NCBI GenBank assembly: GCA_947499725.1
Contig: CANMPK010000007.1
Coordinates: 1-64,000 of the forward strand
Reading direction: 5' to 3'
Length of the DNA: 64,000 nucleotides
Origin: an uncultured Paracoccaceae bacterium
GTDB lineage: Bacteria; Pseudomonadota; Alphaproteobacteria; Rhodobacterales; Rhodobacteraceae
The position numbers were made by a program, and so were the translations under genes. Below, piece after piece: positions 16,552 through 27,936 of this stretch (position 1 is the first letter of the stretch; each line of letters starts with the position of its first letter). The notes under the pieces were generated by a model. It was not told the DNA's origin and did no database searches. It saw only the letters and a list, made by a program, of their open reading frames with translations.

Positions 16552-17732
16552 GACAGACGATCCAGAAAATCTTCGTAAGAGGGCAGGCGCAACATTTTGA
16601 GCTGATCGGTGACGGAGTTCCACATCGCAATGGCGGGCAAGGGCACGCCGTTGAACGTATTGGTCTTCACCATGGAATAATGGGACTGATCCAAAAAGGC
16701 GAAGCGATCCCCCGCTTGTGGTGCATTGGCAAAGCCGTAGTCGCCAATCACATCCCCAGCCAAACAGGATGGCCCACCAAGGCGGTGAATGATCCCTTCT
16801 GGATCTTCCCCCAGCATGTCAGGCCGATACGGGGCTTCCAGCACATCCGGCATATGGCAGGTGGCAGAGATATCCGTGATCGCCAAAGGCATGGCATTCT
16901 GCGCCACGTCTAAGATTTCGCCCACCAGAATACCGGAATGCAAAGCCACAGCCTCGCCAGGTTCTAGAAATACCTGCACATCAAAGCGCTTGTGCAAATC
17001 TTGTACAAAAGCAATCAGCCCTTCGCGGTCATAGTCGGGCTGGGTGATATGATGGCCACCACCCAGATTGATCCATTTCAACTTGGGCAAAAGGTCCGCG
17101 ATTTTCGGCTCTAAAGCGGCCCAAGTGCGCGCCAATGGGGCAAAGCCTTGCTCGCAGAGCGTATGCATATGCAACCCCTCGATGCCCTCCCAGTCGCTGG
17201 CTGTGATCTGCGAGATCGGCGTGCCAAGGCGCGAACAGGGCGCAGTCGGATCGTATTTTTCGTTCCACCCTTCGGAATGCTCGGGATTGATACGCAGCCC
17301 AAGGCTGACCTGCTCCCCCTCAGCGCACGCCTGCGCAATCACATCCGCAAAGCGTTGATGCTGGGCAGGAGAGTTAAAGATCAGATGATCCGAAAGCGCG
17401 ATAATCTCAGGCAGGTCCGCGGCTTTAAAACCCGCGCAGTATGTGGTCACCTCGCCGCCAAATTTCTCGCGGCCCAGTTTGGCTTCGTAAAGTCCAGACG
17501 CGCAGGTGCCTGCCAAGTAGCGCGACACCAAAGGCGCCAGCGCAAACATGGAAAACGCCTTGAGCGCCAACAAGACAGTGGCGCCCGAACGATCTGCCAC
17601 ATCGCGCAGGATCGTCAGGTTACGCTCCACCGCGACCTCATCCACCACAAAACAGGGCGAGGGCACGCGCGAGAGATCAAACTGCGCAAAGCTGGCTGTC
17701 GACAGCGCTTTAATATCCATGGTCTTGCCCAT
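16548..17732 (-). CDS. nspC: Carboxynorspermidine/carboxyspermidine decarboxylase
   Basis: PLP-dependent fold-III decarboxylase (alanine racemase-like barrel plus beta domain) that removes CO2 from carboxyspermidine or carboxynorspermidine to give the triamine. The PLP lysine lies in VLLALKAFSMFAL, followed by GTCASGLYEAKLG; INLGGGHHITQPDYD, FLEPGEAV and GGPSCLAGDVIGDY are typical of NspC. At 394 aa it is the normal size. The start at 17732 has AGAGG at 7 nt. It sits 17 bp after the dehydrogenase gene that makes its substrate and overlaps speB. Confidence 0.93.
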   Translation of the reverse strand: MGKTMDIKALSTASFAQFDLSRVPSPCFVVDEVAVERNLTILRDVADRSGATVLLALKAFSMFALAPLVSRYLAGTCASGLYEAKLGREKFGGEVTTYCAGFKAADLPEIIALSDHLIFNSPAQHQRFADVIAQACAEGEQVSLGLRINPEHSEGWNEKYDPTAPCSRLGTPISQITASDWEGIEGLHMHTLCEQGFAPLARTWAALEPKIADLLPKLKWINLGGGHHITQPDYDREGLIAFVQDLHKRFDVQVFLEPGEAVALHSGILVGEILDVAQNAMPLAITDISATCHMPDVLEAPYRPDMLGEDPEGIIHRLGGPSCLAGDVIGDYGFANAPQAGDRFAFLDQSHYSMVKTNTFNGVPLPAIAMWNSVTDQLKMLRLPSYEDFLDRLS

Positions 17733-17749
17733 ACCCGCGCCTCTTTCGC

Positions 17750-18958
17750 TTAGAACTCTGGATGGCCGTCCAGTTCAACAACCTGCCACGGCAGACCATC
17801 GGTGTTCAGCATCTCCATGAAGGGATCAGGGTCCAGCTGCTCTGTGTTCCAAACACCAGGTTCAAGCCACTTGCCTTGCATCACCAAAGCCGCGCCAATC
17901 ATAGCAGGCACGCCGGTGGTATAGGCCACCGCTTGGCTGCCCACTTCGGCATAGCATTCTTCATGATCGCAGATGTTGTAGATGTAATAGGTCTTTTCAT
18001 CGCCGGACTCGGTTGGCCCTGTGATGATATCACCGATACAGGTCTTGCCTTTGGTCAACTCGCCCAACTCAGATGGGTCCGGTAGAACGGTTTTCAGGAA
18101 CTGCAACGGGATGATTTCAACGCCGTCGTGCATCACCGGTTCAATCCCAGTCATGCCGATGTTCTGCAACACGGTGACGTGGTTGATATAGGCATCGCCA
18201 AAGGTCATCCAAAAGCGCGCGCGCTCGATCTCTGGGAAGTGGGTGGACAGAGACTCCAGCTCTTCGTGATACATCAAATACATGTTCTTTTCGCCCACTT
18301 CAGGGAAGTCGAAGGTGTATTTATGCGTCATCGCTGGGCTTTCGACCCAATCGCCATTCTCCCAATGACGCGCAGGGGCGGTCACTTCGCGGATGTTGAT
18401 CTCTGGGTTGAAGTTGGTGGCAAAGGGCTTGCCATTGTCACCGCCGTTGCAATCCAGAATGTCGATCAGGCGAATGCCCGTCAGCTTGTGCTTGCGCACC
18501 CAAGTCGCCATCACAGAGGTCACGCCCGGATCAAAGCCAGAGCCCAAAATCGCCGTCAGGCCAGCGGCCTTAAAGCGCTCTTGGTAGGCCCACTGCCAGC
18601 TGTATTCGAACTTGGCTTCGTCTTCAGGCTCGTAGTTGGCTGTGTCCAGATAGTGAATGCCCGCTTCCAAACACGCATCCATCAGCACGAGGTCTTGATA
18701 GGGCAAAGCTAGGTTCACCAGCAGCTCTGCGCCAGTTTCTTTGATCAAGGCCACTGTATCTGCCACAACCATGGCATCCAGCTGCGCGGTTCGAATGGTC
18801 ACGCCCGTGCGTTCTTTCACATTCGCCGCGATCTCTTCGCACTTAGACACCGTGCGGCTTGCCAATGTGATCTCTTTAAAGATCTCAGAGTGCATCGCCA
18901 TCTTCGTCACAGCCACAGAGCCAACGCCACCCGCGCCAACAACCAGAACCTTTTCCAT
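17750..18958 (-). CDS. Carboxynorspermidine/carboxyspermidine dehydrogenase (saccharopine dehydrogenase family)
   Basis: Reductively condenses putrescine (or diaminopropane) with aspartate semialdehyde to the carboxy-polyamine using NADPH. The N-terminal Rossmann motif is KVLVVGAGGVGSVAVTKMA; NLALPYQDLVLMDACLEAGIHYLDTANY and LGSGFDPGVTSVMA are typical of the CASDH branch of LYS1-like proteins. The ATG at 18958 (MEKVLVV) is preferred to the one at 18967, since GAGG sits directly against the upstream ATG but 9 nt from this one. It is 402 aa. Neighbours speA, nspC and speB fix the pathway as carboxyspermidine-dependent triamine synthesis rather than lysine metabolism. Confidence 0.92.
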   Translation of the reverse strand: MEKVLVVGAGGVGSVAVTKMAMHSEIFKEITLASRTVSKCEEIAANVKERTGVTIRTAQLDAMVVADTVALIKETGAELLVNLALPYQDLVLMDACLEAGIHYLDTANYEPEDEAKFEYSWQWAYQERFKAAGLTAILGSGFDPGVTSVMATWVRKHKLTGIRLIDILDCNGGDNGKPFATNFNPEINIREVTAPARHWENGDWVESPAMTHKYTFDFPEVGEKNMYLMYHEELESLSTHFPEIERARFWMTFGDAYINHVTVLQNIGMTGIEPVMHDGVEIIPLQFLKTVLPDPSELGELTKGKTCIGDIITGPTESGDEKTYYIYNICDHEECYAEVGSQAVAYTTGVPAMIGAALVMQGKWLEPGVWNTEQLDPDPFMEMLNTDGLPWQVVELDGHPEF

Positions 18959-19002
18959 CAATCCCATCCTCGTTCTTAAAGGGGAGAACCTAAGCCAAAG
19001 GC

Positions 19003-20874
19003 TTAGTCAAAATATGTGTGCCCGGCCAAGGCTTCTTTATAGGCCGAAATCATAATGCGGCGTTCGGACGGGGTGATTTGCCCCGCAGCCAAAGCGCGCT
19101 CTACCGTTTTGCGGAAGGCATCCAGGCAATCCCGCGGATCATATTCAACATAGGCCATGACCTCGGCAATACTGTCTGCCTCGGTCTCATGTTCAATGTT
19201 AAATCCGCCTTTACCATCCAGCGAGATCGTCACCACATTGGCGTCGCCAAACAGGTTGTGCAGGTCGCCCAAGGTTTCCTGATAGGCGCCCACAAAGAAG
19301 ACACCGACGTGATACGGCTCATCGTCTTTCAGATCATGCACCGGCAAAGCATCTGCCGCGCCATCTGCCAGAATAAATCGATCGATCTTGCCGTCACTAT
19401 CGCAGGTGATGTCGCTAAAGATCGCTTGGCGCTGCGGCTCTTCGTTCAGGCGCTGCAGTGGCACAATCGGATGCAGCTGATCAATCGCCCAGACGTCTGG
19501 CAGCGATTGGAACAGCGAGAAGTTCCCGTAATAATGATCCACAAAGGCACTCAGCCCGGCCTGCACATCGCCCGAAATCTGCTGCCCCCGCGCGGCGGAT
19601 TTGAATTTGGACGCTAGATACAAGAATCCCTGTTCCGCCCGCGCGAGTTCATCAAGGCCAATTTGACCACGACGGAACAGCGCGCGCAACTCATCACGGT
19701 AATACAACGCATCGTTCAATGCTTCTTGGAAACGAGGACCGTCGATATAGCTCTCAACCGCCATAAGGTCGCTGACCAGATGAGAATCCTCGCGGTTTTC
19801 TTCGGGACGATTGGGGCTGTCATAAAGCGTTGCGCCCAGCACGTTGAAGACAAAGATCGAAGAATGCGCCGCCACATAGCGGCCACTTTCCGTGACAATA
19901 GTCGGATGCCTAAGTTCGGCTTCGTCCATCGCATAGCGGATCGCTTCGACGACATTGGTGCAATATTCTTCGACCGAATAGTTCACCGAGTTCTCTTCGG
20001 CGCTACGCTCGCCGGTGTAATCCACGCCTAAGCCGCCGCCCAAATCCAGATGTGTCAACGGCGCGCCAAGGGCGGTGAGTTCAACGTAGAACCGGCAGGC
20101 CTCAGCAGCGGCACGGCGAATGTCGATAATGTTTGGCACCTGACTGCCAAGGTGGCTGTGTTGCAGCACAAGACAATCCAAATAGCCTGCGTCTTTCAGG
20201 CGATTGATCAGCGTCACCATCTCGTGTGCGCCCAGACCAAAGGTAGAGCGATCACCAGAACTCTCTTGCCATTTGCCCGTCACGCGTTCGGTCAGCTTAA
20301 CCCGAACACCAAGCAAAGGCCGCACACCCAATTCGGTTGAAACTTTATGGATGATGTCAAACTCGGCAAGGCTTTCGATCACAATGACCGTATTCTGTCC
20401 AAGCTTGCGCGACAGCGTCGCCAAGCGAATATAGCTTTCGTCTTTGGATCCGTTGCAGATCAACAAAGACTCAGGTGAACGCGGCTGCGACAGCGCGATC
20501 AGCAATTCCGGCTTTGATCCAGCTTCTAGCCCGTAATGCAGGGGTTGGCCCGTTTGCATCAGGTGGCTGATCACCTCGGCCTGTTGGTTCACTTTGATCG
20601 GGAAAACGCCGCGGTAGTTGCCGGTATAGCCTACCTCATCAAAGGCAGATTGGAACGCCGAATGCAGATTCAAAAGCGCAGCATCTAGAAAGTGGTGTAC
20701 ACGTAACAATAACGGCGCAGCAATGCCGCGCTCTGACAAGGCGTCGATGACTTTCGGCAAAGAGGTGGGAGCACCCCCCACAGGCGCGCTCAGCGTGACA
20801 TCGCCGGCAGCATTCACCCCAAGCAACTCTCCGCCCCAACGGTCCAAAGCATAGAGTGTTTCAAAACTCTTCAT
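19003..20874 (-). CDS. speA: Biosynthetic arginine decarboxylase
   Basis: Converts arginine to agmatine, opening the pathway to putrescine. It is a fold-III PLP enzyme of the SpeA type: the PLP lysine is in GVFPIKVNQQAEVI, and LQHSHLGSQ, HLDLGGGLGVDYTG and TESGRYVAAHSS are characteristic, while SDITCDSDGKIDRF and GAYQETLGDLHNLFGD lie in the C-terminal domain. About 623 aa. The track uses a GTG at 20886; the ATG at 20874 is nearly equivalent. It is the first gene of the operon. The gap of 44 bp to the next gene suggests co-transcription. Its upstream region is shared divergently with fbp. Confidence 0.95.
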   Translation of the reverse strand: MKSFETLYALDRWGGELLGVNAAGDVTLSAPVGGAPTSLPKVIDALSERGIAAPLLLRVHHFLDAALLNLHSAFQSAFDEVGYTGNYRGVFPIKVNQQAEVISHLMQTGQPLHYGLEAGSKPELLIALSQPRSPESLLICNGSKDESYIRLATLSRKLGQNTVIVIESLAEFDIIHKVSTELGVRPLLGVRVKLTERVTGKWQESSGDRSTFGLGAHEMVTLINRLKDAGYLDCLVLQHSHLGSQVPNIIDIRRAAAEACRFYVELTALGAPLTHLDLGGGLGVDYTGERSAEENSVNYSVEEYCTNVVEAIRYAMDEAELRHPTIVTESGRYVAAHSSIFVFNVLGATLYDSPNRPEENREDSHLVSDLMAVESYIDGPRFQEALNDALYYRDELRALFRRGQIGLDELARAEQGFLYLASKFKSAARGQQISGDVQAGLSAFVDHYYGNFSLFQSLPDVWAIDQLHPIVPLQRLNEEPQRQAIFSDITCDSDGKIDRFILADGAADALPVHDLKDDEPYHVGVFFVGAYQETLGDLHNLFGDANVVTISLDGKGGFNIEHETEADSIAEVMAYVEYDPRDCLDAFRKTVERALAAGQITPSERRIMISAYKEALAGHTYFD

Positions 20875-20886
20875 ATCGTTCGTCAC

Positions 20887-21273
20887 TTCGCCTTTAACCG
20901 AATGTCCAATAGCACGAAAAACAGAGGCACTTTCTTACAAGCATCACAGCAACCTTCTATGAAGTTTTCGCACGAGAATGCCCACGAGGCAGAGACAGAG
21001 CATATCTGACCCTAATCCCGCAAGCATGGCGACCCTGTTACAAGCGAGATGCTGCAACATCAAGAAAATTTCTTCGGGCCAAGCGAAGGATGTGATCCAA
21101 CACAACATGGTGCGTCGCGGTCACAAATATTTTCCGACTAAAAACGCTGCAAAACTGCGCCTTTTGCAGTTTTTTTGCAAATTTCGACCTTGGTTACATC
21201 TCTGACATGCTTAGGTGGTTGGTTCAGGGCAGCGAATGACATAGAACGTGATCAAACGCCTAGGGAATTTAAA
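20887..21273. promoter_or_regulatory. Divergent promoter region of speA and fbp
   Basis: About 390 bp without a supportable gene; the 75-aa track ORF at 20978-21205 shows no features and runs through a hairpin. The main visible element is the CTGCAAAA/TTTTGCAG inverted repeat with following T-run at 21147-21176, listed separately. Promoters for both genes should lie here. Confidence 0.55.
21147..21176 (+). terminator. Hairpin plus T-run upstream of fbp
   Basis: CTGCAAAA-CTGCGCC-TTTTGCAG (8-bp perfect arms, 7-nt loop) is followed at once by TTTTTTT. On the plus strand this has intrinsic terminator form, yet no plus-strand gene precedes it within the divergent region. It may end an unannotated short RNA, attenuate fbp, or act as an operator. 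The stem is AT-rich and therefore moderate in strength. Confidence 0.45.
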
Positions 21274-23969
<2,696 letters not shown>

Positions 23970-24001
23970 GCCAATTTAGACACTGATTTGGTGCCTACTA
24001 G

Positions 24002-24038
24002 AAGCCGCGCAACGCCTGATGTTTTGCGCGGCTTTTCA
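24002..24038 (+). terminator. Intrinsic terminator after pgm
   Basis: AAGCCGCGCAA pairs with TTGCGCGGCTT over 11 bp around the loop CGCCTGATGTT, followed by TTCATT. It lies 32 bp after the pgm stop codon. Confidence 0.85.
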
Positions 24039-24129
24039 TTGTGTTCACTTTGGCATGAAGCAAATGTGATTGGTTTTCGCGCGGCTTTGCCCCGATCCTG
24101 CACGGGATTTTCTTTTGAAAGGGGCTGGC

Positions 24130-25521
24130 ATGGCACGGGTGTTTGATAAGACTTTAACCACATTGCGAAAAGGCGCATTGGGGGTGGCGATTGCCGCCAT
24201 CACAGCATTACCTGCCCTTGCGCAAGACCGTGAACCGTTGCCAGACTATGTAACAGAAGAATACGGCACGCCGCCCACAATCCCAACCGGCCCATTATCG
24301 GACGATTTGAAAACCGCCGTGCGTTTGGCTTTTGTGGAAAGCATGACCCAATCCACGTGGGGACAAGATCAGAACATAGCGCTGAATGACATCGCGACAT
24401 CAGGTGATGTACGCCTCGTCTGGATCATCAGCGATATGATGCGCTTTGTCACCAACGGCGCGTTGAACGATGCGCTGACCCAAGCCGCGTCGCTTCTGCT
24501 GGAAAAGCAACTGCCCGCGTTTAACCAATGGGGCGCGGTCACCGATCACTTGATCGCTTGGGATATCCCAGAGCCGCCGAACTATCTGCAAACCAAACGC
24601 GCGATTTTCACCTCTGTTGTGCCAGAGTGGAAGGGTCTGTTTGTAAAAGGCGACATCGACTGGCGGCACGTGTCTTGGGGCGGCGTTTTGATCGACAACC
24701 GCCCGTTTGACACCACAGATGATCCCTGCAACTGCATTCCAGCGGCGGACAACCCAGCTGTCACCAGCGCTGAAGAGGCGACTTGGCTAGATGATGATGA
24801 CATCGTGTTTGGCATTGAAGTGAACGGTGAATACCGCGCTTATCCACGCCAAATCATGGAAGTACGTGAAATGGTGAACGACACATTGGGTGGCCGTGAC
24901 CTTGGCATTCCATATTGCACCCTATGTGGCGCTGCGCAGGCTTATTTCACAGACGATCTGCCAAATGGCATTGATCGCCCTATTTTGCGTACCTCTGGTC
25001 TGCTGATCCGGTCTAACAAAGTGATGTACGACATCACCAGCGGATCTGTCTTTGATACGTTCACGGGCGAAGCGGTCACGGGCAAGTTGAAACGCCGCAA
25101 TGTGCACCTCAACCAAGCCACAGTGATCACCAGCGAATGGAGAGACTGGAAGAAAGCGCACCCAGAAACCACTGTTCTGGCGGAAGAGCTGGCCTTGGGT
25201 CGGGATTTCGATTTCCGCAACAACAGAGACGCAAACGGCCCGATCTTCCCAGTGGGCGACACCGATCCGCGCCTGCCAGTGCATGAAGACATCATCGGCA
25301 TTGTCACGGCAGATGGCACACCTATTGCTTTCCAACGCAGCAAAGCGCTGGTCGCGCTGCGATCAGGTGCTGAGATTGAAGTAGACGGCGTGCGCCTTGC
25401 GCTCGATGCCGGCGGTATTCGCGCCGAACATGTGGATGGCAGCGACATCGGCAGCCACCAAGCGTTTTGGTTTGCGTGGTCACAGTTCCACCCAGACACA
25501 AAACTTTGGGCTGGTAGCTAA
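24130..25521 (+). CDS. Exported DUF3179 domain protein
   Basis: 463 aa from the ATG at 24130, which has AGGGG upstream; the track start at 24070 is too early. Residues 1-34 look like a signal peptide ending in ALPALAQD. The body is DUF3179, recognisable by GIPYCTLCGAAQAYF with its paired cysteines, the LLIRSNKVMYD segment, and the C-terminal AFWFAWSQFHPDTKLW. Members are periplasmic or lipoprotein-like, often near redox or copper genes, and lack an established function. A second pair of cysteines occurs in DPCNCIP. It stands alone between pgm and a convergent binding-protein gene. Confidence 0.85.
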   Translation: MARVFDKTLTTLRKGALGVAIAAITALPALAQDREPLPDYVTEEYGTPPTIPTGPLSDDLKTAVRLAFVESMTQSTWGQDQNIALNDIATSGDVRLVWIISDMMRFVTNGALNDALTQAASLLLEKQLPAFNQWGAVTDHLIAWDIPEPPNYLQTKRAIFTSVVPEWKGLFVKGDIDWRHVSWGGVLIDNRPFDTTDDPCNCIPAADNPAVTSAEEATWLDDDDIVFGIEVNGEYRAYPRQIMEVREMVNDTLGGRDLGIPYCTLCGAAQAYFTDDLPNGIDRPILRTSGLLIRSNKVMYDITSGSVFDTFTGEAVTGKLKRRNVHLNQATVITSEWRDWKKAHPETTVLAEELALGRDFDFRNNRDANGPIFPVGDTDPRLPVHEDIIGIVTADGTPIAFQRSKALVALRSGAEIEVDGVRLALDAGGIRAEHVDGSDIGSHQAFWFAWSQFHPDTKLWAGS

Positions 25522-25540
25522 GACAGCGGGTAGAGCGCGG

Positions 25541-26572
25541 TTACTGGATAATCGCGCTTTCCCATTCTTCGGTGAAAGCCCGTCGCTTAAGCCGATCGAG
25601 ATTGATCATCAAAGACGGCTCTAGCGGCACGATGTTGCGATCTTCGGCGTTGCCAGCAGCAAGAAGCGATGGCAATTCGAGTTCGCCTTCTCCTTGCTGG
25701 CTTGCGAAATGATCCAGCATATAGCTGGTGAATTGTCCTGCAGCTTTAGGCTCGGCGCTGGCCTTACTTACAAATACCGTGCGCATCATGGTTATGGCGA
25801 AGTCGCTTGGCACAATCACTTCAAGCTGCGGATGTTTCGCGCTTTGCGCAGTGGCGTAGCTGCCGAGCACGTTATAGGCGACCAGAATATCACCATCCAC
25901 AATCTCTTTGATCATCGCGCCCGAACAACAGTACAGCCGCGTGCCCAAACTGCCCATGACCTCGGTCAGGCGCCAATAGGTTTCCGATGTGCGCGCATCT
26001 TGCGATGCAAACAAATACCCCAAACCCGAGCGGCGAATATCATAGGTTGCAATCTTACCGCGAAACAAATCGGGGTGGGCGCGCAGCAAAGAAATCAAAT
26101 CTTGTCGTGTTTCCAGATGGGGCAGATGTGCCAAAGCGGCTTTGTTGATCACAATCGACGCGGGTTCCGCAGTGAATCCAAACAGACGCTCTCGCCACAC
26201 GGACCAGTCAGGCGCGTTGATGTCTTCAAGCGGGGCGGCAAAGCCATCGTTCACCAGCTTGATCTGCAAATCCATCGCACTGGAAATTACAATATCAAAC
26301 ACCTCTGGCGCGCTGCGCACCATGTCATAAATATGCGCCGTGCCAGCCACGAGGTATTCGATTTCAAAGTCTTCTTGTTGCGCCACAAATTCGGAAATCA
26401 AAGGCGCAAGATAGCCCGCATCTGTGCTGGACAGAATGGTCAGCCTTTGGGTAGGCGTTCCATTTGAGAACACCCGTCGATCTTCCCAGCGCAAAGACTT
26501 TTCTTCTGAAGCAAGCAAAGGGCTGCACAGGCTGGCGAGCAACCAAAGGGTTAAAACTGCAAGGTTGCGCAT
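25541..26572 (-). CDS. Periplasmic substrate-binding protein encoded with the two-component system
   Basis: A 343-aa exported binding protein of the type II (iron/sulfate-like) fold. The N-terminus MRNLAVLTLWLLASLCSPLLA is a signal peptide; LTILSSTDAGYLAPLISEF, VAGTAHIYDMV, FGFTAEPASIVINKAAL and VAYNVLGSYA follow the pattern of extracellular solute-binding proteins. No permease or ATPase accompanies it. Instead its start overlaps the histidine kinase gene by 22 nt, so it most likely senses the ligand for that kinase. GCCSG-like CCSGAM (two adjacent cysteines) is unusual but may be incidental. Confidence 0.85.
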   Translation of the reverse strand: MRNLAVLTLWLLASLCSPLLASEEKSLRWEDRRVFSNGTPTQRLTILSSTDAGYLAPLISEFVAQQEDFEIEYLVAGTAHIYDMVRSAPEVFDIVISSAMDLQIKLVNDGFAAPLEDINAPDWSVWRERLFGFTAEPASIVINKAALAHLPHLETRQDLISLLRAHPDLFRGKIATYDIRRSGLGYLFASQDARTSETYWRLTEVMGSLGTRLYCCSGAMIKEIVDGDILVAYNVLGSYATAQSAKHPQLEVIVPSDFAITMMRTVFVSKASAEPKAAGQFTSYMLDHFASQQGEGELELPSLLAAGNAEDRNIVPLEPSLMINLDRLKRRAFTEEWESAIIQ

Positions 26573-27936
26573 GCGCCGCCCTCCTTTCGATTGCGAAGGT
26601 CAAGCCGACCACCATGGGCGATGGCCACATCTTCGGCGATGGTCAAACCAAGGCCAGAGCCAATCATCCCAGATGAATTTGAGCCACGCGCGAACCGCGC
26701 TGCAAGCGTCTCGATTTCTTCTGAAGGAAACCCTGGACCGCGATCTAAAACGGCAAAGGCCACCGGGTCAGCCGTGAGGTGAATTTCAACCTCGGTTTCC
26801 ATCGGTGCGTATTTCATCGCGTTATCAATCAGATTGCGCATCGCGTTGCGCAGCAAAATCGCATCCCCATCAAATACCAGCTCGTCTGGCGTTGTCACGG
26901 ATAGGGCGATGTCCTTCATATCCGCAACCGGGATCATGCTGCGCACGAGTTCTTGCACCAATTCCGACAGATCCAGCGGCTGCTTTTCCAAATGGTCCGC
27001 TCGAAAGGTGATCATCGCGTGATCTAGCAACTGCCCCGCCGCGCGCGAGCTTTCATCGATGGCGCGGATCATCGTGCGCATCGATTGGCGGTTCTCTGCG
27101 CGATCCACCCGCTGCAAAGTGGTTTCCGCATGGGTACGCACAATCGCAAGCGGGGTGCGCACGCGGTGTGCGGCCTCTGCAATGAACTCTTCTGACTTGT
27201 TTAGAGACTGTTCCAGACGCTGCATAAAAACATTCAACGATCCAACCAGCGGCGCCATTTCTGCAGGTACTGGACTTTGAACAAGCCGCAAATCAGCAGG
27301 GCCACGCCTTTGCACCGATTGCGCCAAGGCAGTCATTGGTGCAATTGCGCGAGTTGTCAGCCACAGCGACAGGGCCGTCATCAGAACAAAGAAGCCAAAA
27401 CCCAACAGGGCCGCGTTTTGGGAAATTTCGCGCAGCACCCCATCAAGGCTTTCGCGGGTTTGGCCAATGCTGACGCTGATCAAAGCGGTTTGATTTGTGC
27501 CGACCAAACGCCGAGTGGCCACTGCTACGCGAATTTCAGAACTGTCAAATTCAGAGTTATAGAACTGCATGTCGCCCGGCTGCTGCGGCCTAAAGGCCAG
27601 CGTGTCGTAGCCTGTTAGAAAGACGCCATCTTGATGCACTGCATAAACCAACCGATCATCTGCCTGCGTGGATAGGATCGAGAAGGACGCATAGGGCAGT
27701 TCCACATTCACCTGACCATTGCGAATGGCGGCGGCGTCCAAAATGCTGGTGACAGAGGCGCTGAGAATTCGGTCCTGCGTAGATTGCGCGATTTGCGCCG
27801 CATAGCTGCGCACAACGATATACAGCAAAGTCGCCAGAACCAGTGCAATGCCAACAAGAGAAATCATCAACGTGTTGCGCAGCGATCCTGCGATGACGAC
27901 CTGATCAGCCGTCTTATGAGAACGGGTTTGGCTCAT
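26551..27936 (-). CDS. Sensor histidine kinase, TctE-like
   Basis: Inner-membrane kinase of 461 aa, probably controlling the divergent tctCBA transporter. Transmembrane helices at about residues 22-44 and 175-196 flank a periplasmic domain of about 130 aa. After a HAMP-like linker comes the H box EAAHRVRTPLAIVRTHAETT with the phospho-acceptor His near 257. The ATPase domain shows NAMRNLIDNAMKYAP (N box), VLDRGPGFP (G1) and GSGLGLTIAEDVAIAHGGRL (G2). It overlaps the response regulator by 4 nt and the binding-protein gene by 22 nt, so the three are translated together. Confidence 0.93.
   Translation of the reverse strand: MSQTRSHKTADQVVIAGSLRNTLMISLVGIALVLATLLYIVVRSYAAQIAQSTQDRILSASVTSILDAAAIRNGQVNVELPYASFSILSTQADDRLVYAVHQDGVFLTGYDTLAFRPQQPGDMQFYNSEFDSSEIRVAVATRRLVGTNQTALISVSIGQTRESLDGVLREISQNAALLGFGFFVLMTALSLWLTTRAIAPMTALAQSVQRRGPADLRLVQSPVPAEMAPLVGSLNVFMQRLEQSLNKSEEFIAEAAHRVRTPLAIVRTHAETTLQRVDRAENRQSMRTMIRAIDESSRAAGQLLDHAMITFRADHLEKQPLDLSELVQELVRSMIPVADMKDIALSVTTPDELVFDGDAILLRNAMRNLIDNAMKYAPMETEVEIHLTADPVAFAVLDRGPGFPSEEIETLAARFARGSNSSGMIGSGLGLTIAEDVAIAHGGRLDLRNRKEGGACATLQF

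Noticed and set aside
20978-21205. 75-aa plus-strand ORF in the speA-fbp gap
   Set aside because: It reads through the hairpin and T-run at 21147-21176 and has no conserved features; a regulatory region is more likely.
25534-25558. AGCGCG...CGCGCT hairpin after the DUF3179 gene as terminator
   Set aside because: The stem is short and imperfect, lacks a proper T-run, and overlaps the coding end of the convergent gene.
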